NCBI RefSeq assembly: GCF_002101595.1 | Contig: NZ_LQOM01000024.1 | Location: 248,001-312,000 of the forward strand | DNA length: 64,000 nt | Source of the DNA: Mycobacterium celatum | GTDB taxonomy: Bacteria; Actinomycetota; Actinomycetes; Mycobacteriales; Mycobacteriaceae | Reading direction: 5' to 3' | In this document: piece after piece, positions 52,953 through 62,427 of the stretch | Position numbering within the stretch: position 1 is the stretch's first letter | How the letters are laid out: the number at the start of each line of letters is the position of its first letter | The notes under the pieces: model-generated | What the model was told of the DNA's origin: nothing | What the model saw: only the letters and a program-made list of their open reading frames with translations | Database searches by the model: none | Program-made: the position numbers and the translations under genes

Positions 52953-55900
52953 ATGGCGCTTCATCTTCACCGTGCCGAACGTACCGATTTGCTCGCCGAC
53001 GGGCTCGGTGCCCTGCTGGCCGACCCGCTGCCCGACCCGTTCGCCGAGGAACTGGTGCTGGTCCCGGCGCGCGGGGTCGAGCGGTGGCTGAGCCAGCGGC
53101 TCGCGCAGAGGCTCGGGGTGTGCGCGGGGGTGACATTCCGCAGCCCGGCTTCGCTGATCGCCGAGATCACCGGGACGGTCGACGACGATCCGTGGTCGCC
53201 GGAGGCCCTGACGTGGCCGCTGCTGGAGGTCATCGACTGCTCGCTCGACGAGCCGTGGTGTCGCACGCTGGCAACGCATCTGGGCCACTGGGACGACGAC
53301 GACCTGCGCCGCGGCCGGCGCTATTCGGTGGCGCGACGGCTCGCGGGACTGTTCGCCTCGTACGCCCGGCAGCGTCCGCGGCTGCTCGTCGACTGGCTCG
53401 ACGGGCGCACCGCGGACCTTGATGCCGACCTCGCCTGGCAACCGAAATTGTGGCGGGCGCTGGTGGCGGCGGTACCCGCCGACCCGCCGCACATCCGGCA
53501 CCACAAGACCGTCGCCCGGCTGCGCGAGGGCCCGACCGACCTGCCGGCGCGGCTGTCGTTGTTCGGGCACACTCGGCTGGCCTGCACAGAGGTGGAGCTG
53601 CTCGACGCGCTGGCCACCCACCACGACCTGCACCTGTGGCTGCCACATCCCAGCGACGAGCTGTGGCGGGCATTGCAGGACGTGCACGGCGCGGTGCCCC
53701 GCGGTGAGGACACCAGCCGGCACGCGGCGCGGCATCCGCTGCTCGAAACTCTCGGCCGGGATCTGCGCGAGCTGCAACGCGGCCTGCCGGCTCACCCTGC
53801 GACCGACGAATACCTCAGCGGCGCAACCAAACCCGGCACACTGTTGGGCTGGCTGCAGTCCGACATCGCGGCCAACGCCGTGCAGCCAGAAGGCCGCGTC
53901 CTTGCCGCCGGCGATCGCTCGGTGCAGGTGCACAGCTGCCACGGACCGGCCCGGCAGGTGGACGTGCTGCGCGAGGTGCTGCTCGGCCTGCTGGAAGACG
54001 ACCCGACGCTGGAGCCGCGGGACATCGTGGTGATGTGCCCGGACATCGAAACCTATGCGCCGTTGATTGTCGCCAGCTTCGGGCTCGGTGAGAGCGCCGG
54101 CGGCAGCCACCCGGCGCACCGTCTGCGGGTTCGGCTCGCCGACCGTGCGCTCACCCAGACCAACCCGTTGCTTGCGACGGCGGCGGAACTGCTCGCCATC
54201 GCGGGCACCCGGGCCACCGCCAGCCAGGTGCTCAACCTTGCCCAAACCCCGCCGGTGCGTGCGCGATTCAGGTTCACCGACGACGACCTCGAGGCCATCA
54301 CCGATTGGGTCCGCGACTCCAACATCCGGTGGGGCTTCGACCGCGACCATCGCGCGCCCTACGGCCTCGACCACATCGTGCACAACACGTGGCGGTTCGG
54401 GCTCGACCGCATTCTGGTGGGCGTGGCGATGTCCGACGACTCCCCGGACTGGCTGGACACCGCGCTGCCGCTCGACGACGTCGGCAGCAACAAAGTGGAG
54501 CTCGCCGGCCGGCTCGCCGAGTTCGTGGCCCGGCTGCAATCGGCCGTCGACGCGCTCAGCGGGCTGCGGCCGTTGACCGAGTGGCTGGACGCGCTGCGCG
54601 ATGGGGTAGCGAGACTGACCAGCTCGGAGGAAGCGTGGCAGGCCGGCCAGCTGCAGCGCGAGTTCGCAAACGTGTTGCAGGAGGCTGGTTCTCGGGGTGA
54701 CACACTTTTGCGGCTGCCCGACGTGCGTGCGCTGCTGGCCGGGCATCTGGCCGGACGGCCCACCCGGGCCAACTTCCGCACCGGCACACTGACGGTGTGC
54801 ACCATGGTGCCGATGCGATCGGTCCCGCACCGGGTGGTGTGCCTGGTCGGGCTCGACGACGGGGTCTTCCCGCGGGTTCACCTGCCCGACGGCGACGACG
54901 CGCTGGCCCGCTGTCCGATGACGGGTGAGCGCGACATTCGCTCCGAGGACCGGCAATTGCTGCTCGACGCCGTCTGCGCGGCCGGCCAGACCCTGGTGAT
55001 CACCTACACCGGCGCCGACGAACACACCGGTCACCACCGCCCGCCGGCGGTGCCGCTGGTCGAATTGCTCGACGCGCTGGACCAGACCACCGAGCAACCC
55101 GTGCGCGGACGTATCGTCGTCGAGCATCCGTTGCAGCCGTTCGACCTTCGCAACGTCACGCCCGGCGCCCTGGTGCCGGAGAAGCCGTTCACGTTCGACC
55201 CCACCGCGCTGGTAGCGGCGAAAGCCGCCGCCGGACAACGACATCCCAAACGCCCGTTCCTGGCGCGTCCGCTGGCGGAGCCACCGCAAGACGATGTCGT
55301 GCTGGCCGACCTTCTCACGTTCTTCAAGGACCCGGTCAAGGGTTTCTTCCGCGCGCTCGATTTCACCCTGCCGTGGGACGTCGACGAGGTCAAAGACGAC
55401 ATGCCCGTCGACATCAATGCCCTGGAAACGTGGACGGTGGGCGACCGGATGCTGCGCGACATGTTGCGCGGTCTGCACCCCGACACCGCAGCGCACCGCG
55501 AGTGGCGTCGCGGAGCGCTGCCGCCCGGCCAGCTCGGGAAGCGCAAGGCGTGCGAAATCCGCGACGAGGCAAAGCAACTCGCCGCGGCTGCCCTGAGGCT
55601 TCGCCAGGACGACCCAGACGCGCACGATGTCGACATCGGCCTGGACGGCGGGCGTCGGCTCACCGGCACCGTGGCGGAGGTCTTCGGCGACCGAACGGTG
55701 TCGGTGACGTATTCCAAACTCAACTGCAAGCACCTGCTGCAGGCCTGGATTCCGTTGGTGGCGTTGGCGGCGCACCAACCGGACCGGCCGTGGCGGGCGT
55801 CGTGCATCGGCCGCGACAGGCGAGCCAACCGGATCCTGCACCGCGTCCTGGTTCCGCCGCCGGACCCGGTCGGGGTGCTGCGCGACTTGGTGCTGCTCTA

Positions 55901-56201
55901 CGACAACGGCCGGCGTGAGCCACTGCCGCTGCCGCTGCGCACCTCACACGCGTGGGCCGACGCCCGTGCGTGCGGCAACGACCCGTTCGATGCCGCGCTG
56001 CGGCGGTGGAAATCGACCAACTACTACAAGGGGGAAGCCGAGGACGAGGCCCACAAGTACGTGTGGCCGCATCGCCGGCTCGAGGACATCCTGGGCACAC
56101 CGCGTCCCGGTGAGGAGACCGACGGCGAGAACACCCGGCTGGGTGCGCTGGCCGCGCGGCTGTGGCTGCCGCTGATTCGGGCCGAACGGGAACCGGACTG
56201 A
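52953..56201 (+). CDS. recC: RecBCD subunit gamma (RecC)
   Basis: Non-catalytic Chi-scanning subunit of 1082 residues. MALHLHRAERTDLLADGLGAL and VPARGVERWLSQRLAQRLG are the typical N-terminus; later segments include VHSCHGPARQVDVLREVLL and MVPMRSVPHRVVCLVGLDDGVFP. The degenerate helicase folds lack functional Walker motifs, as expected. It overlaps recB by one base (TGATG). In mycobacteria RecBCD supports single-strand annealing while AdnAB resects ends for recombination (known for M. smegmatis). Confidence 0.97.
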   Translation: MALHLHRAERTDLLADGLGALLADPLPDPFAEELVLVPARGVERWLSQRLAQRLGVCAGVTFRSPASLIAEITGTVDDDPWSPEALTWPLLEVIDCSLDEPWCRTLATHLGHWDDDDLRRGRRYSVARRLAGLFASYARQRPRLLVDWLDGRTADLDADLAWQPKLWRALVAAVPADPPHIRHHKTVARLREGPTDLPARLSLFGHTRLACTEVELLDALATHHDLHLWLPHPSDELWRALQDVHGAVPRGEDTSRHAARHPLLETLGRDLRELQRGLPAHPATDEYLSGATKPGTLLGWLQSDIAANAVQPEGRVLAAGDRSVQVHSCHGPARQVDVLREVLLGLLEDDPTLEPRDIVVMCPDIETYAPLIVASFGLGESAGGSHPAHRLRVRLADRALTQTNPLLATAAELLAIAGTRATASQVLNLAQTPPVRARFRFTDDDLEAITDWVRDSNIRWGFDRDHRAPYGLDHIVHNTWRFGLDRILVGVAMSDDSPDWLDTALPLDDVGSNKVELAGRLAEFVARLQSAVDALSGLRPLTEWLDALRDGVARLTSSEEAWQAGQLQREFANVLQEAGSRGDTLLRLPDVRALLAGHLAGRPTRANFRTGTLTVCTMVPMRSVPHRVVCLVGLDDGVFPRVHLPDGDDALARCPMTGERDIRSEDRQLLLDAVCAAGQTLVITYTGADEHTGHHRPPAVPLVELLDALDQTTEQPVRGRIVVEHPLQPFDLRNVTPGALVPEKPFTFDPTALVAAKAAAGQRHPKRPFLARPLAEPPQDDVVLADLLTFFKDPVKGFFRALDFTLPWDVDEVKDDMPVDINALETWTVGDRMLRDMLRGLHPDTAAHREWRRGALPPGQLGKRKACEIRDEAKQLAAAALRLRQDDPDAHDVDIGLDGGRRLTGTVAEVFGDRTVSVTYSKLNCKHLLQAWIPLVALAAHQPDRPWRASCIGRDRRANRILHRVLVPPPDPVGVLRDLVLLYDNGRREPLPLPLRTSHAWADARACGNDPFDAALRRWKSTNYYKGEAEDEAHKYVWPHRRLEDILGTPRPGEETDGENTRLGALAARLWLPLIRAEREPD

Positions 56202-59200
56202 TGGACAGCTTCGACCTCCTTGGCCCGCTCCCCGCGCCCGGAACCACGACAGTGCTGGAGGCCAGCGCCGGCACCGGCAAGACGTTCGCGCTGGCCGGGC
56301 TGGTCACCCGCTACATCGCCGAGGGCATCGCAACCCTCGACGAGATGCTGCTGATCACCTTCAGCCGCGCCGCCAGCCGGGAGCTACGCGAACGGGTCCG
56401 CGGCCAGATCGTGGAAATCGTTGCAGCGCTGTGTGGTTCGCCCGACGATGCGCCCAACACGTTCGTGGCCTATCTGTGCCGCGGCAGCGCCGCCGAACGA
56501 GACCAACGCTGCAATAGGCTGCGTGACGCGCTGGCCAACTTCGACGCGGCCACGATCGCCACCACGCACCAGTTCTGTCAGCTGGTGTTGCGCTCGCTCG
56601 GGGTTGCCGGAGACACCGACGCCGGCGTGACCTTGGTGGAGAGCCTCGACGACCTGGTCACGCGAATCGTCGACGACCTGTATCTGGTGCACTTCGGATC
56701 CGACCGCGACGAGGCAGCTCTGACCCACGCCGACGCGCTGAAGCTGGCCCGCGCGGTTGTCGCCGATCCGTGCGCCGAGCTGCGACCCGAGGATCCGGAT
56801 CCGGAATCCGTTGCGGCAGTGCGGTTGCGGTTCGCCCGCGATGTGCTCGACCAACTCAAGGTACGCAAACGTCGGCTGGGCATTCTCAGCTACGACGATC
56901 TGCTGACCCGACTCGCCGACGCGCTCGAAGACGACGACTCTGACGCCCGCGACCGGATGCGCACCCGCTGGCCGATCGTGATGGTCGACGAGTTCCAGGA
57001 CACCGACCCCATTCAGTGGCAGGTCATCGACCGCGCTTTCAACGGTCACTGCACGCTGGTGCTGATCGGCGATCCCAAGCAGGCGATCTACGGGTTCCGC
57101 GGCGGCGACATCTACACCTATCTGAGGGCCGCCCGCACGGCCGCCCAGCAGTGCACGCTGAGCGTGAACTGGCGCAGCGACAAGGTTCTCGTCGATTCCC
57201 TGCAGACCGTGCTGCGCGGCGCCGCGCTCGGCGACCCGGACATCGTCGTGCGCGACGTCGAGGCACACGTCACCGAACACCGACTGCACAACGCGCCACG
57301 GAATGCGCCGTTTCGGCTTCGGCTGCTCACCCGCGCGATGTTCGGCCGTTCGGGCACCGCGACGATTCCGATCGCCGCGCTGCGGGACTACATCCCGGCT
57401 GATCTCGCCGCCGACATCGGGGCGCTGCTGGCCAGCGACGCCACCTTCGACGGCAATCCGGTGCAAGCCGGCGACGTCGCGGTGATCGTCGAGAGGAGCG
57501 ACGACGCCCTGGCGTGCCAGAAAGCGTTGGCAGCAGCCGGGATTCAAGCGGTCTACACCGGAGACGCCGACGTGTTCGCCTCCGACGCGGCCAAAGACTG
57601 GCTATGCCTGCTCGAGGCGTTCGACCAGACGCACCGCGACGGCCTGGTCCGTGCGGCCGGGGCGACGGTCTTCTTCGGCCACACCGCCGACGACCTCGCT
57701 GCCGGCGGCGACGAGCTGACCGAGCGGCTGGCCGCCACCCTGCGGGACTGGGCCGACCATCTGCGGGCACGCGGACCGGCCGCGGTCTTCGAGGCGGCCC
57801 AAATTGCCGGGCTGGGCCGTCGGGTGCTCGGCGAGCCGGGCGGCGAGCGGACGATGACGGACCTCGCACATATCGCCCAGTTGCTGCACGAGGTGGCGCA
57901 TCGGCAGCGGTTAACCCTTCCCGCACTGCGTGATTGGCTGCGCCGGCAGCGCGAGGAGCGCGACGGCCCGCAGGAACGCAACCGTCGCATCGACAGCGAC
58001 GCCGCCGCGGTACAGATCATGACGGTCTGGGGCGCCAAGGGCCTGCAGTTCCCGATCGTCTATCTGCCGTTCGCCTTCAACCGGCACGTGTTCGTCGACG
58101 AGATTCCGCTGTTTCACGACGACGGTGTTCGCCGCCTGCACGTCGGTGGCCCCGAGAGCGCCGACCGCTTGGACATCGCAGCGCTCAGCCGGGCGGAGGC
58201 GGCGCGCAACGACATCCGGCTCACCTATGTGGCGCTGACGCGGGCGCAATCGCAGGTGGTGACGTGGTGGGCCCCGGCCTGGGACGAACCGAATGGTGGC
58301 CTGTCGCGGCTGTTGCGAGGACGGCGGATCGGCGAGGCGCAGGTGCCGGATTCCTGTGAGCCCAAGACGATTTCCGACGACGCCGCCCTGGCGCTGATGC
58401 GCGAATGGGAAGCCGCGGGAGGGCCGGTGATCGAGGAGCCGTCGGTTACCGGCGTCGCGCCGGTTCCTCCCCCTGCACCGCCGACCGACCTTGAGGTGCG
58501 GCATTTTCACCGGTCGATCGATACCACGTGGCGGCGCACCTCGTATTCGGCGCTGATCCGGGGCGTCGAGGCGACCGGGGTGAGCAGCGAGGCCGAGGTC
58601 ACCGCCCGCGACGACGAGGTGGAGGTGGTCCCTGCCGGTGCGCCGGGCGACGCGGGCGTGCCGTCGCCGATGGCCGAGCTGCCGTCGGGGGCAACGTTCG
58701 GGTCGCTGGTGCATGCGGTGCTAGAAAACGCCGACCCGTCCGCTGTCGATCTGGCCGCCGAGCTCGAAGCGCAGGTGCGGCTGCACTCGACGTGGTGGCC
58801 GGTCGACGCCGAACCCGCTGCGTTGGCCGCTGCGCTGGTGCCGATGCACGACACACAGTTGGGTCCGCTGGCCGCCGGTCTGACGCTGCGCCAGATCGAG
58901 GTGGCAGACCGCTTGCGGGAGTTGGACTTCGAGATTCCGGTGGCCGGCGGCGATGCACGGGACCCGAGGTTGGACGTTCGGCTCTGCGACGTCGGCGCAC
59001 TGCTGCGCGACTACCTGCCCGCCGACGACCCGTTCGCGCGCTACGGGGAGCGGCTGGTCTCCGACGGCCTCGGCGGCCAGTTGCTGCGGGGCTATCTGTC
59101 CGGGTCGATCGACGTCGTCCTGCGGTTGCCCGGGCACCGCTATCTGATAGTCGACTACAAGACCAACTTCCTCGGCGTGACCGCAGCGGATTACAGCCCG

Positions 59201-59458
59201 CCGCGGCTGACCGAGGCGATGCTGCATTCCGACTACCCGTTACAGGCCCTGCTGTACCTGGTTGTGCTGCACCGGTTTTTGCGATGGCGGCAGCCGGGCT
59301 ATGACCCGTCGGCGCACCTCGGCGGGGTCTTGTACTTGTTTGTGCGGGGCATGTGCGGTGTGGATTCACCGGGGGCCGGGGTGTTCAGCTGGCAGCCGCC
59401 GGCCGGGCTGGTGCCGGCGCTGTCGGATCTGCTCGACGAGGGGCGGCAGCCCGCATGA
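56201..59458 (+). CDS. recB: RecBCD subunit beta (RecB helicase-nuclease)
   Basis: UvrD-type 3'-5' helicase and nuclease of 1085 residues. Walker A is EASAGTGKTFAL (about residues 20-30), motif II is VDEFQDTDPIQW, motif III/IV IGDPKQAIYGFRGGD, and later motifs include MTVWGAKGLQFPIVYLP and LTYVALTRAQ. The C-terminal nuclease has GSIDVVLRLPGHRYLIVDYKTNF (Asp and Lys of the RecB nuclease motif). The ATG at 56201 is chosen because it overlaps the recC stop. Its own stop overlaps recD. Confidence 0.98.
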   Translation: MDSFDLLGPLPAPGTTTVLEASAGTGKTFALAGLVTRYIAEGIATLDEMLLITFSRAASRELRERVRGQIVEIVAALCGSPDDAPNTFVAYLCRGSAAERDQRCNRLRDALANFDAATIATTHQFCQLVLRSLGVAGDTDAGVTLVESLDDLVTRIVDDLYLVHFGSDRDEAALTHADALKLARAVVADPCAELRPEDPDPESVAAVRLRFARDVLDQLKVRKRRLGILSYDDLLTRLADALEDDDSDARDRMRTRWPIVMVDEFQDTDPIQWQVIDRAFNGHCTLVLIGDPKQAIYGFRGGDIYTYLRAARTAAQQCTLSVNWRSDKVLVDSLQTVLRGAALGDPDIVVRDVEAHVTEHRLHNAPRNAPFRLRLLTRAMFGRSGTATIPIAALRDYIPADLAADIGALLASDATFDGNPVQAGDVAVIVERSDDALACQKALAAAGIQAVYTGDADVFASDAAKDWLCLLEAFDQTHRDGLVRAAGATVFFGHTADDLAAGGDELTERLAATLRDWADHLRARGPAAVFEAAQIAGLGRRVLGEPGGERTMTDLAHIAQLLHEVAHRQRLTLPALRDWLRRQREERDGPQERNRRIDSDAAAVQIMTVWGAKGLQFPIVYLPFAFNRHVFVDEIPLFHDDGVRRLHVGGPESADRLDIAALSRAEAARNDIRLTYVALTRAQSQVVTWWAPAWDEPNGGLSRLLRGRRIGEAQVPDSCEPKTISDDAALALMREWEAAGGPVIEEPSVTGVAPVPPPAPPTDLEVRHFHRSIDTTWRRTSYSALIRGVEATGVSSEAEVTARDDEVEVVPAGAPGDAGVPSPMAELPSGATFGSLVHAVLENADPSAVDLAAELEAQVRLHSTWWPVDAEPAALAAALVPMHDTQLGPLAAGLTLRQIEVADRLRELDFEIPVAGGDARDPRLDVRLCDVGALLRDYLPADDPFARYGERLVSDGLGGQLLRGYLSGSIDVVLRLPGHRYLIVDYKTNFLGVTAADYSPPRLTEAMLHSDYPLQALLYLVVLHRFLRWRQPGYDPSAHLGGVLYLFVRGMCGVDSPGAGVFSWQPPAGLVPALSDLLDEGRQPA

Positions 59459-61167
59459 CGGTGACCGACATCGAGATGGCCATCGGAGCGTCCGGGCTGT
59501 TGCGCGAATTCCACGAAGCAGGCTTGCTCGAGATCGCCGACGTCCATGTGGCCCAACGGGTTACCGAGCTGGCCAACGGGTCTGACGAAACGGTGGCTTT
59601 GGCGGTGGCTTTGGCGGTTCGGGCGCTGCGGGGCGGATCGGTGTGCGTGGACTTGACGACGGTGGCGGCCGATTCCGGGGATCTTCCGTGGCCGTCGCCT
59701 TCGGACTGGCTGAACGCCGTGCGCACGTCCGGCTTGGTGGGCACGCTGTTGCGGCTCGATGACGACCGGCTCCTGTACCTTGACCGGTATTGGCGCGAGG
59801 AGGAGCAGGTCTGCACGGACGTACTTGGCCTCCTGGCATCCGGAGAAGCAGTCGAAAGCCCCGCCGTCGCACGGCTTTTCCCGGCAGGCTACGAGGAGCA
59901 GCGGGCCGCAGCCGAAATCGCTCTGGCGCAGTCGGTTACGGTGCTGACCGGCGGTCCGGGCACCGGGAAGACGACGACGATCGCGCGGCTGCTGGCACTG
60001 CTCGCGGACCAGGCGGAGCTCTCCGGTCGGGCGGGCTTCCGGATCGCGCTGGCGGCGCCGACCGGTAAGGCAGCGGCACGATTGACCGAAGCGGTGAAGG
60101 CCGAAGTCGACAGACTCGACGACGTCGACCGTGACCGCCTGACCGGCCTGCAGGCGGTGACCCTGCACCGGCTGTTGGGTAGCCGGGCCGATACGTCGGT
60201 GCGGTTCAAGCACAATCGCGGCAACCGGCTGCCGCACGCGGTGATCGTCGTCGACGAAACGTCGATGGTGTCGCTGACCATGATGGCCCGGCTGCTGGAA
60301 GCGGTGCGCCCGGATGCCCGGCTGATCCTGGTCGGCGACCCGGACCAGTTGGCGTCGGTGGAAGCCGGGGCCGTGTTGGCGGACCTGGTGGACGGTCTTT
60401 CGGCGCGCGCCGACGTACGGGTGGCGGCGCTGCGGACGTCGCATCGGTTCGGCGCGTCGATCGGCGCGTTGGCGGACGCGATCCGCGGTGGCGACGGCGA
60501 CCGCGTGGTCGAGCTGCTGCGGGCGGGCGACGAGCACATCGAGTGGATCGACGATGCGGACCCGACGGCGCGGTTGCGGTCCATACTGGTCCCGCATGCC
60601 ATCCGGCTGCGCGAGGCCGCCACGTTGGGGGCGGATACGGTTGCGCTGGCGACGCTGGACGAGCACCGGCTGCTATGCGCGCACCGGCAGGGGCCGTTTG
60701 GCGTCCGGCACTGGAACCGGCAGGTGGAGCAATGGCTGTCCGAAGAAACCGGCCTGCCGCCGTGGTCGGAGTGGTACGCCGGACGGCCACTGCTGGTGAC
60801 GGCCAACGACTATGCATTGAAGATCAACAACGGTGACAGCGGCGTGGTGGTGTCGGGTCCGGATGGCCTGCGGGCCGTCATCTCCGGCGCCGCTGGGCCG
60901 CTTGACTTTTCGACCAGCCGACTGGCCGACGTCGACACGATGCACGCGATGACGATCCACAAATCCCAGGGCAGTCAGGTCGACGAAGTCACGGCGCTGA
61001 TCCCGTCGGAGGATTCGCGGCTGTTGACACGAGAGTTGTTCTATACCGCGGTGACTCGCGCGAAGCGAAGGGTGCGCGTGGTGGGCTCAGAGGCGTCCAT
61101 CCGTGCTGCGATCGAGCGGCGGGTGGCGCGAGCGGGCGGATTGGCGAAGCGACTGAGGGCGGTCTAG
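59455..61167 (+). CDS. recD: RecBCD subunit alpha (RecD helicase)
   Basis: SF1B 5'-3' helicase of 570 residues. An N-terminal domain of about 150 residues precedes Walker A (TGGPGTGKTTTIARLLALL, about residue 165). VIVVDETSMVSL (motif II), VGDPDQLASVEAGAVL (motif III), MTIHKSQGSQVDEV (motif V) and LFYTAVTRAKRRVRVVG (motif VI) are intact. The start ATGA overlaps the recB stop by four bases. It ends the recCBD operon; a structured 300-base gap follows. Confidence 0.97.
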   Translation: MTVTDIEMAIGASGLLREFHEAGLLEIADVHVAQRVTELANGSDETVALAVALAVRALRGGSVCVDLTTVAADSGDLPWPSPSDWLNAVRTSGLVGTLLRLDDDRLLYLDRYWREEEQVCTDVLGLLASGEAVESPAVARLFPAGYEEQRAAAEIALAQSVTVLTGGPGTGKTTTIARLLALLADQAELSGRAGFRIALAAPTGKAAARLTEAVKAEVDRLDDVDRDRLTGLQAVTLHRLLGSRADTSVRFKHNRGNRLPHAVIVVDETSMVSLTMMARLLEAVRPDARLILVGDPDQLASVEAGAVLADLVDGLSARADVRVAALRTSHRFGASIGALADAIRGGDGDRVVELLRAGDEHIEWIDDADPTARLRSILVPHAIRLREAATLGADTVALATLDEHRLLCAHRQGPFGVRHWNRQVEQWLSEETGLPPWSEWYAGRPLLVTANDYALKINNGDSGVVVSGPDGLRAVISGAAGPLDFSTSRLADVDTMHAMTIHKSQGSQVDEVTALIPSEDSRLLTRELFYTAVTRAKRRVRVVGSEASIRAAIERRVARAGGLAKRLRAV

Positions 61168-61471
61168 TGCTTCGCTCGTTTAACCACATCTGCCACAGGA
61201 GTCTCCGCTCCGAGGCATGACCCAATGTGCCTGCCTCACAGCGACAACCGGGTCAATCTCGGGTTGGGCGGACGCCGGATCGGGCACTTGTGACACTGCC
61301 GTCTTTTTAGTCACACCCGTTACGGCAAATTCGCGTGTTTCACCATGCCCGGCTACGCGCGACAACGGGTCGGTTGTCGCTCAGAGCCGGGCATCAGCAT
61401 CCGGATTTCTAGAGACTCCTGTGATCGCCTGCCCATTGCCTCTGGCGCTGAAGCGCGCCTAGGCTCCCGCC
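61168..61471. other. Structured intergenic region after recD (304 bases, no gene)
   Basis: No convincing protein frame is present. A perfect 12-bp inverted repeat, CACAGGAGTCTC (61194-61205) and GAGACTCCTGTG (61412-61423), brackets 206 bases. Inside are a two-part hairpin at 61345-61394 and smaller repeats: TGTGAC ... GTCACA and TGCCGT ... ACGGCA around 61287-61327. The region could hold the recD terminator, a small RNA or a decayed mobile element; none is proven. The promoter of the following SDR should lie near its right end. Confidence 0.5.
61345..61394. other. Two-part 50-base hairpin downstream of recD
   Basis: ATGCCCGGCT (61345-61354) pairs perfectly with AGCCGGGCAT (61385-61394). Nested inside, GCGACAAC (61359-61366) pairs with GTTGTCGC (61373-61380) around a 6-base loop. 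The two stems share a 4-by-4 internal loop. Such an 18-bp stacked structure is unlikely by chance. No T-run follows, so plain intrinsic termination is doubtful. Confidence 0.65.
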
Positions 61472-62269
61472 ATGACACTTCCTCCGCCGTCGGCAGAGTC
61501 GGTCGCCGTGGTCACCGGAGCGTCCTCCGGCATCGGCGAACAATTCGCCCGCCAACTCGTGGCGCGCAGCTACCGCGTCGTCGTCACTGCCCGCCGTGAG
61601 GACCGGCTGCAAAAGCTGTGCACGGAACTGGGCGGCGACGAGCACGCCGTCGCGGTGGGCACCGACCTCGCGGTGCCGGAAGACCGAGACCGGTTGGCCG
61701 CGCGGATCGACGAGCTCGGTGCCCAGGTCGACATCCTGGTCAACAATGCGGGGCTGGGCATCTACACCAAGTTCGGCGCCGAGGGCCGCGACAAGGAACT
61801 GCAGATGTTGCGGGTCGACGTCGAGGCGGTGGCCGACCTGATGCTGCGCTACCTGCCCGGCATGGTCGATCGCGGTCGCGGCGCGATCATCAACATGTCG
61901 TCGGTGTCGGGGTTTCAGCCGGCGCCGTACAACGCTGGCTATGCCGCGGCGAAAGCCTATGTGCTGTGGTTGTCGGAGGCCGTCAACGCCGAAGTCGCCG
62001 GCAGCGGTGTGACGGTCACCGCGGTCTGCCCCGGCCCGGTGCCGACGGAGTTTCAGTCCGCCAACGACGCCGATTTCCTGGTCGACCGGATGCCGTCCTT
62101 CGTCCGGGTTTCGGCCGAGCGGGTGGTTGCCGACGCGCTGAAGGCCGCCGAGCATGGACACGCATCGGTGGTCCCTGGCGGGCCGCATGTGCGAGCGTTC
62201 CTCGGATCGTCGCGGTTCGTGCCGACGCCGTTGGCGTTGCCGGTCGTCGCGCGAATGTACAAGCGCTAG
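61472..62269 (+). CDS. Short-chain dehydrogenase/reductase, DltE/YdfG-like
   Basis: SDR of 265 residues. Cofactor motif VVTGASSGIGEQFARQL, ARREDR after beta 2 (basic, favouring NADPH), LVNNAGLGIY, catalytic Ser in NMSSVSGF, and YAAAKAYV (Tyr and Lys). VCPGPVPTEFQ follows the active site. The C-terminal LALPVVARMYKR is short and hydrophobic, as in many mycobacterial members. It stands alone between the recCBD operon and the NYN gene. Substrate unknown; carbonyl reduction is inferred. Confidence 0.92.
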   Translation: MTLPPPSAESVAVVTGASSGIGEQFARQLVARSYRVVVTARREDRLQKLCTELGGDEHAVAVGTDLAVPEDRDRLAARIDELGAQVDILVNNAGLGIYTKFGAEGRDKELQMLRVDVEAVADLMLRYLPGMVDRGRGAIINMSSVSGFQPAPYNAGYAAAKAYVLWLSEAVNAEVAGSGVTVTAVCPGPVPTEFQSANDADFLVDRMPSFVRVSAERVVADALKAAEHGHASVVPGGPHVRAFLGSSRFVPTPLALPVVARMYKR

Positions 62270-62427
62270 AGGCATATTCGGCCGCAGGTCGACTGAGCAC
62301 CCGAGAAAAAGCATCAGCCGGGCAGTGGGCGTCGCGTCACCGAAACTTAACTCATTGCGAAGCGTTTCGGCGTGTCGCCGCAACATATCAGTGTCGCGGC
62401 AGCTTGGAGCGGTGACAGACTGGGCGC

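Noticed and set aside
52908..55841. Minus-strand frame of 977 codons opposite recC
   Set aside because: Low-complexity Arg/Gln/His/Val product with no family motifs; shadow of recC.
61217..61462. Small frame (81 codons) in the gap after recD
   Set aside because: No ribosome-binding site or known motif, and it runs through strong hairpins; more likely noncoding.
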